Below are positions 45,863-56,014 of a stretch of 64,000 nt of DNA, one piece after another. The stretch comes from Methylocystis echinoides (GTDB lineage: Bacteria; Pseudomonadota; Alphaproteobacteria; Rhizobiales; Beijerinckiaceae). Below the pieces are notes generated by a model. The model ran no database searches and was not told where the DNA came from. It worked only from the letters and a program-made list of their open reading frames with translations. The stretch covers positions 1 to 64,000 of the forward strand of contig NZ_CP156087.1 of the NCBI RefSeq assembly GCF_040687965.1, in the 5' to 3' direction. The position numbers were made by a program, and so were the translations under genes. Position 1 is the stretch's first letter. Every line of letters begins with the position of its first letter.

Positions 45863-47156
45863 GGGTCTCTCCCATACTCTAGTTTTCCTATAGTCATGAT
45901 ATTCTAGTGGCATATTGCGCGGCAGTCTATAGGTCGCCAGGCAACGACTTCGCCATGCCCCTATCAACCCGATCGGCCGCTTTGCTCGTCACGCCGGCAG
46001 CTAGGGCGCGACTGGCAAGTGAGAAGTGCGCCTGATCGTTAATCCCTGTTTGTTTCTGCGAGATGACGCCTCTCTTACGTCTTTGGGGGAGCAGGCGAGA
46101 GACTCTCCCTTTTTCTCCAATCCCGATGCGGGATGGATGGCGTAAAGACGTTCGTCTGGGAGGAGTGCAAGTTACTCCCCGGGAGCCCTCTGGCATAGAT
46201 AGGGATTATACCTAGCAGGGCTGTTGGACGCGCCTAATTTCTGGCGGCTTCGTCCAACTTTGTTTGCACCAAAAGCGCCGCTGGCGTCGGCGTTTGATTA
46301 CCGAAACAAAGCGTTGATGCGAGGTGCAGAGCGTGGGCGGCCAACCTAGCGCCACGTCGCTGGTCGGTGTGACGGAAGATAGGAAGCGCGCGCTCGGGGC
46401 GGACAAGGCTTGCGGGGAAGAAAGGCCCGGGCGGGGCCGGGCCAGTTTTTCCTCGGGGAAGGGACGTCGTCCGAAATTGGCAGATCCGCCGATTGTTGCA
46501 ATGCGATAAATTGCCACGTTAGGGTTCATCGCCATGGGCGCGCTCAATAGGGCCCAGCCCTCGCCGTCGGCACCTCGACGCCGCGCCAATGCGGCTAATT
46601 GCCGTCTCTGGCTAAACGATCTTCTCTCCGAGCGCTTGCTGTTACGCTTGAGCAAAAATTTCGGAGTTGGCGCAGCGCGTGATCGCGAAGGGCGCGACGG
46701 CGACCAAGCCTTACCGGTGGAATCGCGCGAACGGCCATTAGCTTGCAAGCGGCGCTTGATAAGAGAGGCCCGGTGTGGATTTTCCGCGTTTCCATGTAAT
46801 TTTACAAAAATGCGACTGAATCGTTGGGCCATTGCTTGAAAGCCACCATAACCCGTTTTGAGGCAAGCTCAACTTTGCCGCCATAGACACCCAAGGAGCG
46901 CGCCCAAAGTAAACGGCTGCTGGCAATGACGGCCGTGAGCGAGGCAACCAGATAAGCTGGAGAGGCCGCCATAGGGGGCTTTTCCATCTGGAAAGGAAAA
47001 ACCTTGCGGCTGCTCCTGGGCATTTCGTCATGCCGCCGTGATGCGCATTCGGTAGTCCTTCACTCGCTTTCAGCACCTAATAATGCTTCGCGGTCCGTTA
47101 CGATTTTTCGGGATGGGCCGCATTTTTTTGGCCGGGCACGGCGGTTTATTGGCGGA
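45863..47156. other. 1.3-kb stretch without recognisable gene
   Basis: Many open frames exist on both strands but none has a recognisable domain or good start. A minus-strand frame at 46802-47023 has a hydrophobic middle, but I could not place it. This may be degraded DNA. No IS ends were identified. Confidence 0.5.
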
Positions 47157-47543
47157 TCAACGGATGACGACTTGGACGTAGCTGCCGGCGGGCTTCGTGG
47201 TGGTGCGGCTGATAGCCTCCCGGAGGCCCCTCGTATTGAAAGGCTTGCCGAGCATCGCCACGCCTGCGTCATCCACGACAATTTCGTTTCCCGGCAAAAG
47301 GCCCGTGAGGAAAACGATCGCCGCAGGACCATGATGCAGAATTTCATTGACAGCGCGCACGCCGGGGGTAGACGCTCCTAAGCGCACGTCGCAGACAATC
47401 AGATCGGGAGGGTGGGCTCTGGCCATCTCGATCGCCGCGGCTTCGTCGTGCGCGCGCATGATCTCGCGGAAACCGAGGTCGAGGGCGCTCAACTCCAGAT
47501 CCTCGCCGATGATCGCGTTTTCCTCGATGATCAACAGGCGCAC
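47157..47543 (-). CDS. Single-domain response regulator, paralogue of 38813
   Basis: 128 residues, aligning without gaps to the regulator at 38813-39199, with well over half the residues identical. The acidic pocket reads IIEENAIIGED instead of VIEDDAIIGAD. Phospho-Asp52 is kept in LIVCDVRLGAS, and AIVFLTGLLPGNEIVVDDAG and MLGKPFN are conserved. ATG 47543. It is orphan: the nearest kinase, at 47949, is divergent. The duplication probably copied one regulator into a second signalling site. Confidence 0.9.
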   Translation of the reverse strand: MRLLIIEENAIIGEDLELSALDLGFREIMRAHDEAAAIEMARAHPPDLIVCDVRLGASTPGVRAVNEILHHGPAAIVFLTGLLPGNEIVVDDAGVAMLGKPFNTRGLREAISRTTTKPAGSYVQVVIR

Positions 47544-47948
47544 CGGCGTCTCCTCAGGTTATGACCCTGCGCTGTTCTTTTAAATACGCGACAAAAAATA
47601 CGAGCTCTAGGGGTTTATCCGCACGAAAATTAGGCACTTAACAGGCATAGCCACAATATGCCCTTTTGCCCTTGCTATACAGCGATCAAAATATTTTGAT
47701 CATCTCTTCGCCAAAGCCATTTTCGTGTCTGTTTTCTTTCCTCGACGCCTTGTTTGTCTTGGTAGAACATTCTCAAGCCTGCGCGGTTGCGCTTAGCAAG
47801 CACACGGAAAGCCTTCCCCGCGCCCCAACGCGAACTAGCTAAGGTTGGAAAGGCCCGGCCTATCCCTTCTCGCCGAACCCTTTGTTCCAGCAGAGCATGC
47901 GAACCTGGTCGCCACGGAACACAATCAGCCCGGCTTGCTAAAGAGCGG
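47544..47948. other. Divergent intergenic region
   Basis: 405 bases between a regulator and a kinase gene transcribed away from each other. No gene. GGAAC occurs at 47916 but without a matching -10 box. Confidence 0.5.
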
Positions 47949-49349
47949 ATGACGAAGGTGACAGATCGACTGAGCAAATGCGGTGGTCCAGGCAGCGACG
48001 AACTGCTGCGGCTGTTGGTCGACAGCGCGACCGATTTCGCCATCATCGCCATGAACAGCCGCGGCGAGGTGACGAGCTGGAACGCCGGAGCTGAACGCCT
48101 GCTCGGCTATCGCGAAGAGGAGATACTCAGCCACAGCGGGGACGTGATCTTCGCGCCAGAAGATTGCGCGGCCGGCGTGCCCGAGCGGGAGCGGGCTGAG
48201 GCCCGCGCCAGGGGGCGCGCCGAGGACGAGCGGTGGCACCAGCGAAAGGACGGGTCGCGTTTCTGGGGATCGGGCGTCATGATGCGGCTCGCGGACGGCA
48301 GCGGCTTCGTCAAGATCTTTCGTAATCTGACGGAGCGCCGGGCGGCGGAGCAGCGAGTCCGCGAGAGCGAAGAATTGTTCCGCCTGCTCGCGACCAACAT
48401 CCCCCAGCTGGTCTTTCGCACGAAGCGCAACGGCGCGCGCAGCTGGGGCAGCCCACAGTGGATTGCATTTACCGGTCTGTCGCTTGAAGACAGTCTGGGC
48501 TTTGGTTGGGTGGACGCTGTCCATCCCGAGGACCGCGAGGACACCCTTGCCGCCTGGACCAGGGCTTGGGAAAGCGGCGAGTATTACGTTGAGCATCGTT
48601 TTCGGCGAGTCGCCGACGGCGAGTTCCGCTGGCACCAGACAAGGGCGAAGCCGGTCGCCGATATCGACGGCGACTGGGTGGGCACCTCGACCGACGTTCA
48701 CGACATGCGTGAATTCCAGGAGCGCCAGCAGATACTCTTGGCGGAGCTCCAGCACCGGACCAGCAATCTGCTCGCCGTCGTGCAGTCGATCGCGCGACAG
48801 ACCATGCGCGCCAGCCGCTCGCTCGACGGATTCGCAGCGGAGTTCGATGGGCGGCTGCGAGCGCTCAGCCGCGTTCAGGGGCTGCTCGCGCGCCCGGATC
48901 ATGGCCCCGTCGATTTGCGCGAGCTCGTCGAAATGGAGCTTGAGGCGCATGGGGGCGGTCACCTGGATCGCGACAAGGTGACCATCGATGGCCCGAGCGT
49001 CATGTTGCCCGCCAACGTGGCGCAGGCCTTGGCGCTGGCGATCCATGAGCTCGCGACCAATGCGGTAAAGTATGGCGCGCTCAAGCAACCGTCCGGCAAA
49101 ATGGGCATTAGATGGCGTATTGAAGATGGCGAGGCGGAGGAGCGGCGCGTGGCGCTCGAGTGGCGCGAAACGGGCGTCGACATGCCTGACCAGGGCGACG
49201 GTTCGTCACCGGGAGGTTATGGCCGTGAGCTGATCGAGCGCGCGCTTCCCTACCAGCTTAAAGCCAAGACTAGCCTCGAGTTCGGCCCGGACGGGGTGCG
49301 CTGTCGGATTACGGTCGTACTCGAGCGCGAGGAGAGCGTCGATGGTTGA
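47949..49349 (+). CDS. HWE-family kinase with two PAS domains
   Basis: 466 residues. PAS domains at about 20-135 (FAIIAMNSRGEVTSWNAGAE, RFWGSGVMMRLADGSG) and 140-265 (RSWGSPQWIAFTGLSLED). The kinase H-box is LAELQHRTSNLLAVVQSIARQ, with Ser in place of the usual Lys or Arg two residues after HR. The N-box is HELATNAVKYGALKQP and W-x-E is LEWRETGVD. Soluble. ATG 47949 was chosen as the natural start before the first PAS domain. It overlaps the response regulator downstream by 8 bases, forming a kinase-regulator pair. Confidence 0.92.
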   Translation: MTKVTDRLSKCGGPGSDELLRLLVDSATDFAIIAMNSRGEVTSWNAGAERLLGYREEEILSHSGDVIFAPEDCAAGVPERERAEARARGRAEDERWHQRKDGSRFWGSGVMMRLADGSGFVKIFRNLTERRAAEQRVRESEELFRLLATNIPQLVFRTKRNGARSWGSPQWIAFTGLSLEDSLGFGWVDAVHPEDREDTLAAWTRAWESGEYYVEHRFRRVADGEFRWHQTRAKPVADIDGDWVGTSTDVHDMREFQERQQILLAELQHRTSNLLAVVQSIARQTMRASRSLDGFAAEFDGRLRALSRVQGLLARPDHGPVDLRELVEMELEAHGGGHLDRDKVTIDGPSVMLPANVAQALALAIHELATNAVKYGALKQPSGKMGIRWRIEDGEAEERRVALEWRETGVDMPDQGDGSSPGGYGRELIERALPYQLKAKTSLEFGPDGVRCRITVVLEREESVDG

Positions 49350-49764
49350 GCAAGCGATGAGCGCAGTGAGTGGCCGACGCATCCTCATCGTGGAGGATGA
49401 GTACATCATCGCCGCCGACCTGGCGCAGTTGCTGGAGGGCCTCGGCGTCACGGTTATCGGCCCGGTCGGATCGGTGGCTGACGCGCTGGCTTTGCTGGCC
49501 GGCGAGCCGGCGATTGACGCCGCGGTGCTCGACGTCACGCTCGGGACGGAGAAGATCTTCCCTGTCGCCGACGCCTTGCGAGCGCGCGGCGTGCCCTTCG
49601 TCTTCGCCACTGGCTATGACGCGTGGATTATCCCCCCCGCCTATGCGGACGCCCCGCGCTTCAAGAAGCCGGTCGATCCGCGCGCGCTTGCACGCGTCCT
49701 CTCAAATTACAGCTCAGGCGAGCCCGAGTGCAGCTCGACCACCGTTCGCGGACGCATGGCTTGA
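49342..49764 (+). CDS. Single-domain response regulator
   Basis: 140 residues: ILIVEDEYIIAADLAQLL, phospho-Asp64 in AAVLDVTLGTEKIFPVAD, FVFATGYDAWIIP and RFKKPVDP. Starts inside the end of the HWE kinase gene, so translation is probably coupled and the kinase is its likely donor. Receiver only, no output domain. The C-terminal 15 residues are extra. Confidence 0.92.
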   Translation: MVEQAMSAVSGRRILIVEDEYIIAADLAQLLEGLGVTVIGPVGSVADALALLAGEPAIDAAVLDVTLGTEKIFPVADALRARGVPFVFATGYDAWIIPPAYADAPRFKKPVDPRALARVLSNYSSGEPECSSTTVRGRMA

Positions 49765-50136
49765 GCGGCGCAAGCGGCCGGTGCGACAATGCACTTACAG
49801 CGCGTCTGATTGATCAGCCCCTCGCATCGCGGATTTCTTCGGGGCCAGCAGTGCACAACCGCGCTGATCGCACCGATACCGAAGGATGAAATGTCTAAAA
49901 AAGCGCTTGCCCGCGGGGCCGTTCCACATATGTCGCGCTCTTCTCGCTCCGCGATGAGCAAGAAGCGCCATGTCTATCACCTCTCGGTGGCGTGCTAGCG
50001 GGTACGGCGTTTCTCGCGCCCACGCGCCTCGCCTGAACTCGCCGCCTTCGCGTGCTGGGCGTCAAGCTGCAGCTGCGAAATCATTCAAGATGGCGCCGAG
50101 CCTTGCCTAAGCCCCGCACCGCAGTCGAGCCCTCCA
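49765..50136. other. Intergenic stretch
   Basis: 372 bases between a response regulator and the 3' end of the split kinase. No gene, hairpin or promoter stands out. Confidence 0.5.
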
Positions 50137-50570
50137 TTACGGGAGCGCCGGCAGCCAAATGTCGACCAAGGTACCTTTTCCTTCCGCGCTCCTGAGTTGC
50201 ATTGCGCCGCCCGCTTGCGTGATGAAGTCGCGTATCATAGACAGACCCAGCCCGGTGCCGCTCTGGCCCGCTTTCGTGGTGAAGAGCGGTTCGGTGGCGC
50301 GCGAGACCGTCGTTTCATTCATGCCACAACCGGTATCTGACGCCGAGATTCGCAAGTAATCGCCAGCCTTCAAAGCAGCAGCGTTTGCATCCGCAACCTG
50401 CGCTTTGTCGAGACTGATCGAGAAAGTCCCGCCCTTCGGCATCGCGTCTCTAGCGTTGGTCGCAAGGTTCACGAGCGCGAGTTCCAGCAGGTGCGGCTCG
50501 GCCAGTATATCTGGTAACTCGGGAGGCGCATCGAGAATCATGTCGATGCTTGGTCCTAGAGAGCATGCTA

Positions 50571-51693
50571 GTACCCAGAATCACTGTTCCGCGAAACAAG
50601 GTTTGAGGCGTTTTTGGTGGACTTCGCTTTTGGTCCAGACGAACGGCCTTGCGGTTTCATTGTAGCTTTCGATGAACGCCTCGATATGGGCGATGAGTTC
50701 GGGGACGCTTTGGAACGAGGCTCCGTTCAGCGATTTGCCCGAGAGGATCGAGAACCAGATTTCGACTTGATTGAGCCAAGAGGCGTGCGTCGGCGTGAAG
50801 TGGAAATGCACGTTCTTGTGGCGTTTGAGCCACATGTCGCGCCGGGGCTTGTGCGTAGAGAGATTATCCAGAACGACATGGATTTCCTTGTCGGGATAGG
50901 CGGCGACGACCTTGTTCATGAAGTCGAGGAACTCGACGCGACGGCGGCGCTTGTAATGTTTGCCGACGACCTTGCCGCTCTCGAGATCGAGCGCTGCGAA
51001 AAGTGTTGTCGTTCCGTGCCTTTTGTAATCATGCGATTGACCGATCAGGGCGCGTCCGTTCGGCAGCTTCAAATAACCCTGCGAGCGTTCCAGTGCCTGG
51101 ATCGATGGTTTTTCGTCCACTGCGAGCACGATGGCGTTCTCGGGCGGCGCCATGTAGAGCCCGACTATCTCAGCGGCCTTGGCCGCGAACTCAGGGTCGT
51201 TGCTGACGCACCAGGACTTGCGGCCCGACAGGTCGATCTTGTGCGTGCGCAGGAAGCGCCAGACATATTGGACATTGACGTCGCCAAGCGCTTTGGCGAC
51301 GAGCGGTCCCGTCCAGTTGGCGTAGCCTTCCGGCGGTTTGCGATTGAGCAAGGCCAGGATGCGCCGGTCGGTCTCCTCGTCGTATTTAGGCGCCGCGCCG
51401 CGCTCGCCGACTTCCGAAAATCCGGCAAGCCGATCCTCGGCGTAGCGCACGCGCCATTTCGACGCCGTGCCGGTGGTGCATCCGAGCGCGCGGCCAATCG
51501 CCCGGGTAGCGGCGCCCTCGGCCGCCATGAGCACGATTTTCGCCTTCAGACGCGTGCGATGCTCCGTTCTGGTCGAGCGCGCCAAGCCCTCGAGCTCGGT
51601 CCGCTCTTCATCCGTCAATTCAATTGGCGTCGCTTTCAACTGGCTGCTCATGCAGCCTTGAATCATGACTCATCAATCAGCGATAGTGGGTAC
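50571..51693 (-). mobile_element. IS630 family insertion sequence
   Basis: 1123 bases with ends GTACCCAGAATCACTG and, from the other side, GTACCCACTATCGCTG. It is flanked by TA at 50569-50570 and 51694-51695. It differs clearly from the IS630 element at 2726. Inserted in the histidine kinase gene in the same orientation. Confidence 0.9.
50581..51651 (-). CDS. IS630 family transposase
   Basis: 356 residues from ATG 51651 (MSSQLKATPIELTDEERTEL). N-terminal helix-turn-helix (GAATRAIGRALGCTTGTASKW). DDE residues in VLAVDEKPSIQALERSQ, EIHVVLDNLSTHKP and SWLNQVEIWFSIL. The stop lies ten bases inside the element end. The frame is intact, so the element may be active. Related to, but distinct from, the one at 2723-3802. 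Confidence 0.92.
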   Translation of the reverse strand: MSSQLKATPIELTDEERTELEGLARSTRTEHRTRLKAKIVLMAAEGAATRAIGRALGCTTGTASKWRVRYAEDRLAGFSEVGERGAAPKYDEETDRRILALLNRKPPEGYANWTGPLVAKALGDVNVQYVWRFLRTHKIDLSGRKSWCVSNDPEFAAKAAEIVGLYMAPPENAIVLAVDEKPSIQALERSQGYLKLPNGRALIGQSHDYKRHGTTTLFAALDLESGKVVGKHYKRRRRVEFLDFMNKVVAAYPDKEIHVVLDNLSTHKPRRDMWLKRHKNVHFHFTPTHASWLNQVEIWFSILSGKSLNGASFQSVPELIAHIEAFIESYNETARPFVWTKSEVHQKRLKPCFAEQ

Positions 51694-52524
51694 TAGCAGT
51701 TCGCGCATGCCCTCAAACAATTCTCGAACACAAATCGGTTGAGGTTCGGAGTCCCCGCGCCTGGCGTAGAGAAGAAGCCGTCCGGCCAGATTCGCCGCTC
51801 GGTTGGCATTGGCGATCGCGTCGTCAATGGCGTTCGCGTGCGGCTGCCCTTTTAACTGCCTCTGCAGCACGCGCAGATTTGCCATTATGACGGCCAGAAC
51901 GTTATTGAAGTCATGGACGACAGTGCTGGTAAACTGTCCGATACTCTCCAATTTTTGTGCTTCGAATAGCTTCCCCATCGCTTCCTTAGCCTGCGCTGTG
52001 CGTTCTTCGACTTGACGCTCTAGGTCGGCGTTGAGATGGCGCAGTCGCTCTTCGCTTTCCCGCAGCTGATCTTCAACCTTACGGAATTCGGTGACGTCGA
52101 CCTCGACCACGACGCCAGCGACGATCTGGCCACCCGAATCGTAAATGGGAGCTGAATTGTTGAAGAAGAAGCGCCGTTCGCCGGTCTGGAAATGCTCGCT
52201 TTGCACAAGCTCGTTGCGGATCGCCTCCCCGGTCTGCAGCGTTCGCGCCATCGCCCATTCCTCGGCCGTTAGGCGTTGGCCAGAGTTAGGCCAATAGCCA
52301 ACCCAGTCGGAGTAGCCTTCCCAATTTGTCGTTACGGGCGGCGTCCCCCAAAGCCTCCGGCTCGCGGCGTTATCGCGAATGATCTTGCCATGGGCGTCCG
52401 CGATGATCACCCCTACGGGCAGTGCGTCAAGCACGGCGTTGAGCATTGCCTTGCTGAGCGCGCGCTCACCGGCGTGGGTGAAATGTTGACGCTCGTTCGG
52501 CTCAGGTTTGGTCTGCATGGGCAC

Positions 52525-53597
52525 CGCGACGCTGGCAGGAGTTCCGCGTTCCTATGGGTCTTTCCTTCTACGCTATCCGCGTCGCACTTAATACAGTTTC
52601 TTCGAAAAACTACTCTAACTCAGTAGGGCAGGTCGGTCCTTTTGTCCGTTACCTGGCGAGCATAACGTGCGCCGAGATGTCGCTTCCTTGTGCGCTAGTT
52701 GACCTACCGGCTGAGCCGTCGTCTAGAAATTTGGTTGCGTGGCACGGGTCTGCAACGAGAGTTGTCCTTCTGGAGCGACCGGACATCCCTCCGCCATCTC
52801 CGCACTGTTGGATGCGACCGCGCGTTCTTACTGACCTGGTGAAAGCAGCGAGGTTCGCCTCGCTCCCTGCGCGTGTTGCGTCGGGGCTGCTCCCAATTTC
52901 CTGGCCAGCGATTCTGATGAGACTCGCCGAATCGTCCATCGGCAGCATCGGCCGGGCGAGCTGTTCGCGGTGTGCCCGGTACTGTGGCCGCCAAGCGCAT
53001 AGTTGGGCGCTCACGAGTTGCCTCGGTTCAACGAAGGCGTCAAATCCGTCAGTGGCCTCGCGAGCCGTGGCGTCAGGAGAAATCGCGCAGCTTGATAAGC
53101 GCCCATCACCCAATTGAGCTCGCGGCGCGACCGCGCGGGGCTGGATGCTTGCTTTCGTCCGAGCATGTTTGGCGGGACGTCTCCGTTTTTGTGCAGGCGA
53201 TAGCTCGAGCCTCCCTTTGGGCAGCCGAGGGCGTGGCATAGGAGCCGGTCGATCCGAGTCGCGGCAACAATGAGATCGACGGGAGCGGGGCCTGCAGAGC
53301 GGGCCCGACGAATCGGCTTCTTTACCGGCGCTGCGCGACCAGCATCTATAGCGACGTTCACACCATTCTATGGCGGGATCGGAGAACGGCTCTAATGTAA
53401 GAAAAAGCGTAGCGGTCTTTTGACCGCTCCGCTCTCGAGCAACAGAATCGGCCTTTTGTCCGTCAGCTTGAGCGCTGGAAGGAGGAAGTTTCCCCCTGGA
53501 GGGACACCGGTAATGAAGGGTCTAAGCTTCCTGGGAAGTCGCTCTCGTGGGGCAGAAAAGCAGGTTTGCTCCCGCGAAAAGCGCAAAGGGACTGGCG
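52525..53597. other. 1.1-kb stretch without recognisable gene
   Basis: No domain recognised on either strand. It contains a small perfect hairpin AGCGGTC-TTTT-GACCGCT at 53411-53428. Probable intergenic or degraded DNA upstream of the PAS-phosphatase gene. Confidence 0.5.
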
Positions 53598-55916
53598 ATG
53601 ATAACCGTTTTCGCGCTGTGCGCGGGGGTCGTGGAAATGATGAACTTGCGTAAACGCAGACGGGGGAGTCGACCACAGTCACTTACGCAAATTAGAAAGA
53701 CGCTCCACGGGATCTTCGATGCCGTTCCCGACGGCGTCATCTTGATAGATGAAACCGGGGCGATTCAATTCTTCAACTCCGGGGCGGAGAAGTTGTTCGG
53801 CTATCGGCGCGATGAGATCAGGGGAGAAAAAATTACGATTCTGATGCCGTCCTTAGATCAAGATGTTTATGACCGTTCATTCTTGAACTATCTGCAAGCT
53901 GGGATCAAAAAAATTACCGGGGTGGGACGTGAAGTTAACGCTCAGCGTAAGGACGGCTGCGTCTTGCCGATCTTTCTGTCCATCGGAGACACCCGATTGG
54001 GGGAGCGGCGAATGTTCGTGGGAATTGCGCAGGACCTGACAAGCCGCATTCGGGCGGAGCAAAAAGTGCTGACGCTTTCCTCTGCAATAGATCAAAGCCC
54101 AAATGCTGTGCTCATAGCGAATAAAGATGGTGTAATCGAATATGTTAACGGAAGCTTTGTGCGCCTGTCGGGATACGACGCTAATGAGCTCATGGGGCAA
54201 AATCCCAGGATGCTTCAAGCAGGGCACGCCGATCGTGACCAATATCGACGCTTGTGGCGGGCAATTCTTGAGGGCCGCGAATGGCGCGGCGAGATTGAGG
54301 ACCGTAGGAAGGATGGCACCCGCTATTGGGCGAGACAGACGATAACACCTCTTCGCGATGCGCTCGGCGAGATCACGCATTACTTAGCGATTCAAGAAGA
54401 CATCACTGCGCTTAAACTCGAACAGGAAGCTCTCGCGGAGAGCGAAGAAAGATTCCGAAACATCGCGGAAATGACGGGAGAGTGGTTGTGGGAGCAAAAT
54501 CCCGAGGGTCGCTACACGTACAGCAGCGTGGCGGTTACAAAGATTCTCGGCTTTTCTCCTGAGGAGATCGTCGGGAAGTGCTATCTCGAGCTGCAATGCT
54601 CAGACGACCTATCTTCTGTCGCATCCAACCTCTCTCGACCGTATTTAAATCTCGTCAATCAGTATCGTCATAAGAACGGACACATCGTCTTCACCGAGTC
54701 GAGCGGAATGCCGCTCTTCGGAGAATCCGGCGAGATTTTGCGGTGGCGGGGCGTGGACCATGACATTACTGAGCGCAAGGCGTTTGAAGATGCCTTGCGT
54801 TTGCGCAATCGTGCAATGGAATCGTTGCATGTCGGAGTTGCGATATGTGATGCGCGAGTTCCGGGGCTTCCGAATATCTACGTCAATCCCGCGCTTTGTC
54901 GGATCACTGGGTATTCGACCGAAGAATTGATCGGCAAAAATACCCGCATACTACGCGGGCCCGAAACTGATCTCGCGACCCTCGAGAGGATGACCGAAGC
55001 CCTTGAGCATGGCCAAGATTACGAGGCAACGTTAAGAAGCTACCGAGAAGGAGGCGCCCCGTTTTGGAACGAGCTTTCTATCGCGCCAGTTGCCGACGAA
55101 AGCGGTGATATCACACATTATGTAGAGAGTCACACTGATGTGACCGAGCGCCGAAAGGCGGATGAAAATCGGCGACAACTGGAAATAGCAAAGCATATTC
55201 AACTGTCGCTTCTGCCAAGGACGACGCTGCGCCTCGCCGCGGCCGAAGTTGCCGGAGTTTGCCTGCCCGCAAGTCATGTCGGAGGTGATTACTTCGATTT
55301 CTTCGAAAATGCTAAAACAATCGACGTCGTAATTGCAGATGTTTCCGGACATAATGTCGGCGCAGCCCTTCTCATGACCGAATTGCGGAGTGCATTGCAC
55401 CTTGAGACCCGGCTGTACGGAACGAGCGGACCCGCGCCGGGAAATATCCTGCATCAGCTGAACGAAGTGCTTTATGACGACCTAAACAAGACGGAATCAT
55501 TCATCACAATGTTTCTTACAAAATACGACTCCGGCACAGGACTGCTGCATTATGCGAACGCAGGTCATAATAAAGCATTATTGTTGCGGGCTTCCGCCAA
55601 CAGATGCTTATCACTTGATGCAAACGGCTTAGTCTTGGGGGCGATGCGTAACGTGACGTTTGAAGAGAAAAGCATTCAGCTCTTCGCTGGCGATCTGCTA
55701 GCGCTTTATACGGATGGTGTGATTGAGGCGAGAAACGCGAAGCAGGAATTTTTTGGGATCGACCGGTTGTCCTCGTCGCTGTTGGCGCATCGCGCTTCGC
55801 CTCCTGAAGACCTGGTGACGCGGATCCTCGCGGAGGTACGGGCGTTTTGCGCGGACTATCCCTTGGATGACGATGTTGCGATAGTCATTATGCGGGTTAA
55901 GGGGCCGTGCTTCTAG
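53598..55916 (+). CDS. PAS-PAS-PAS-PAS-PP2C sensor phosphatase
   Basis: About 772 residues. Four PAS domains occupy about 25-515, starting with HGIFDAVPDGVILIDETG, NAVLIANKDGVIEYVNGSF, TGEWLWEQNPEGRYTYS and ESLHVGVAICDARV. A SpoIIE/RsbU-type PP2C phosphatase follows: LPASHVGGDYFDFFENA, VVIADVSGHNVGAALLMTELR, LHYANAGHNKALLLR, LLALYTDGVIEARN and LDDDVAIVIMR. The metal-binding Asp residues are present. Such proteins dephosphorylate anti-anti-sigma factors, but no STAS or RsbW-like partner gene is visible here. The start is uncertain: ATG at 53598, or 53637 behind GGGGG. Confidence 0.9.
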   Translation: MITVFALCAGVVEMMNLRKRRRGSRPQSLTQIRKTLHGIFDAVPDGVILIDETGAIQFFNSGAEKLFGYRRDEIRGEKITILMPSLDQDVYDRSFLNYLQAGIKKITGVGREVNAQRKDGCVLPIFLSIGDTRLGERRMFVGIAQDLTSRIRAEQKVLTLSSAIDQSPNAVLIANKDGVIEYVNGSFVRLSGYDANELMGQNPRMLQAGHADRDQYRRLWRAILEGREWRGEIEDRRKDGTRYWARQTITPLRDALGEITHYLAIQEDITALKLEQEALAESEERFRNIAEMTGEWLWEQNPEGRYTYSSVAVTKILGFSPEEIVGKCYLELQCSDDLSSVASNLSRPYLNLVNQYRHKNGHIVFTESSGMPLFGESGEILRWRGVDHDITERKAFEDALRLRNRAMESLHVGVAICDARVPGLPNIYVNPALCRITGYSTEELIGKNTRILRGPETDLATLERMTEALEHGQDYEATLRSYREGGAPFWNELSIAPVADESGDITHYVESHTDVTERRKADENRRQLEIAKHIQLSLLPRTTLRLAAAEVAGVCLPASHVGGDYFDFFENAKTIDVVIADVSGHNVGAALLMTELRSALHLETRLYGTSGPAPGNILHQLNEVLYDDLNKTESFITMFLTKYDSGTGLLHYANAGHNKALLLRASANRCLSLDANGLVLGAMRNVTFEEKSIQLFAGDLLALYTDGVIEARNAKQEFFGIDRLSSSLLAHRASPPEDLVTRILAEVRAFCADYPLDDDVAIVIMRVKGPCF

Positions 55917-56014
55917 CACTACTTTGGCAGATTTTTAAGAGGCCCGGCACTTTTGGGATTCCCTCGGATTCGTTTTGCGTGTTTCATGGGTGGTCGGCTT
56001 TTGGAGGGCCGACC

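Larger units (their letters stand above)
50137..52524 (-). pseudogene. PAS histidine kinase split by IS630
   Basis: The N-terminal part (52524 down to 51696) has a PAS domain with NAVLDALPVGVIIADAHGK, a coiled coil and the H-box STVVHDFNNVLAVIMANL. The C-terminal part (50568 down to 50137) has the N-box NLATNARDAMPKGG and G boxes DTGCGMNETT and SGTGLGLSMIRDF. Removing the element and one TA joins the parts in frame across MRELLACSLGPSIDMILD, giving about 420 residues. No receiver is attached. The insertion separates the phosphorylation site from the ATPase, so the kinase is dead. Confidence 0.9.

Noticed and set aside
46212-46832. 206-codon minus-strand open frame
   Set aside because: No domain, Arg/Ser-rich composition typical of an off-frame in GC-rich DNA, and no ribosome site.
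52649-53239. 196-codon minus-strand open frame in the 1.1-kb gap
   Set aside because: Competing frames of similar length lie on both strands, with no domain or start signal.
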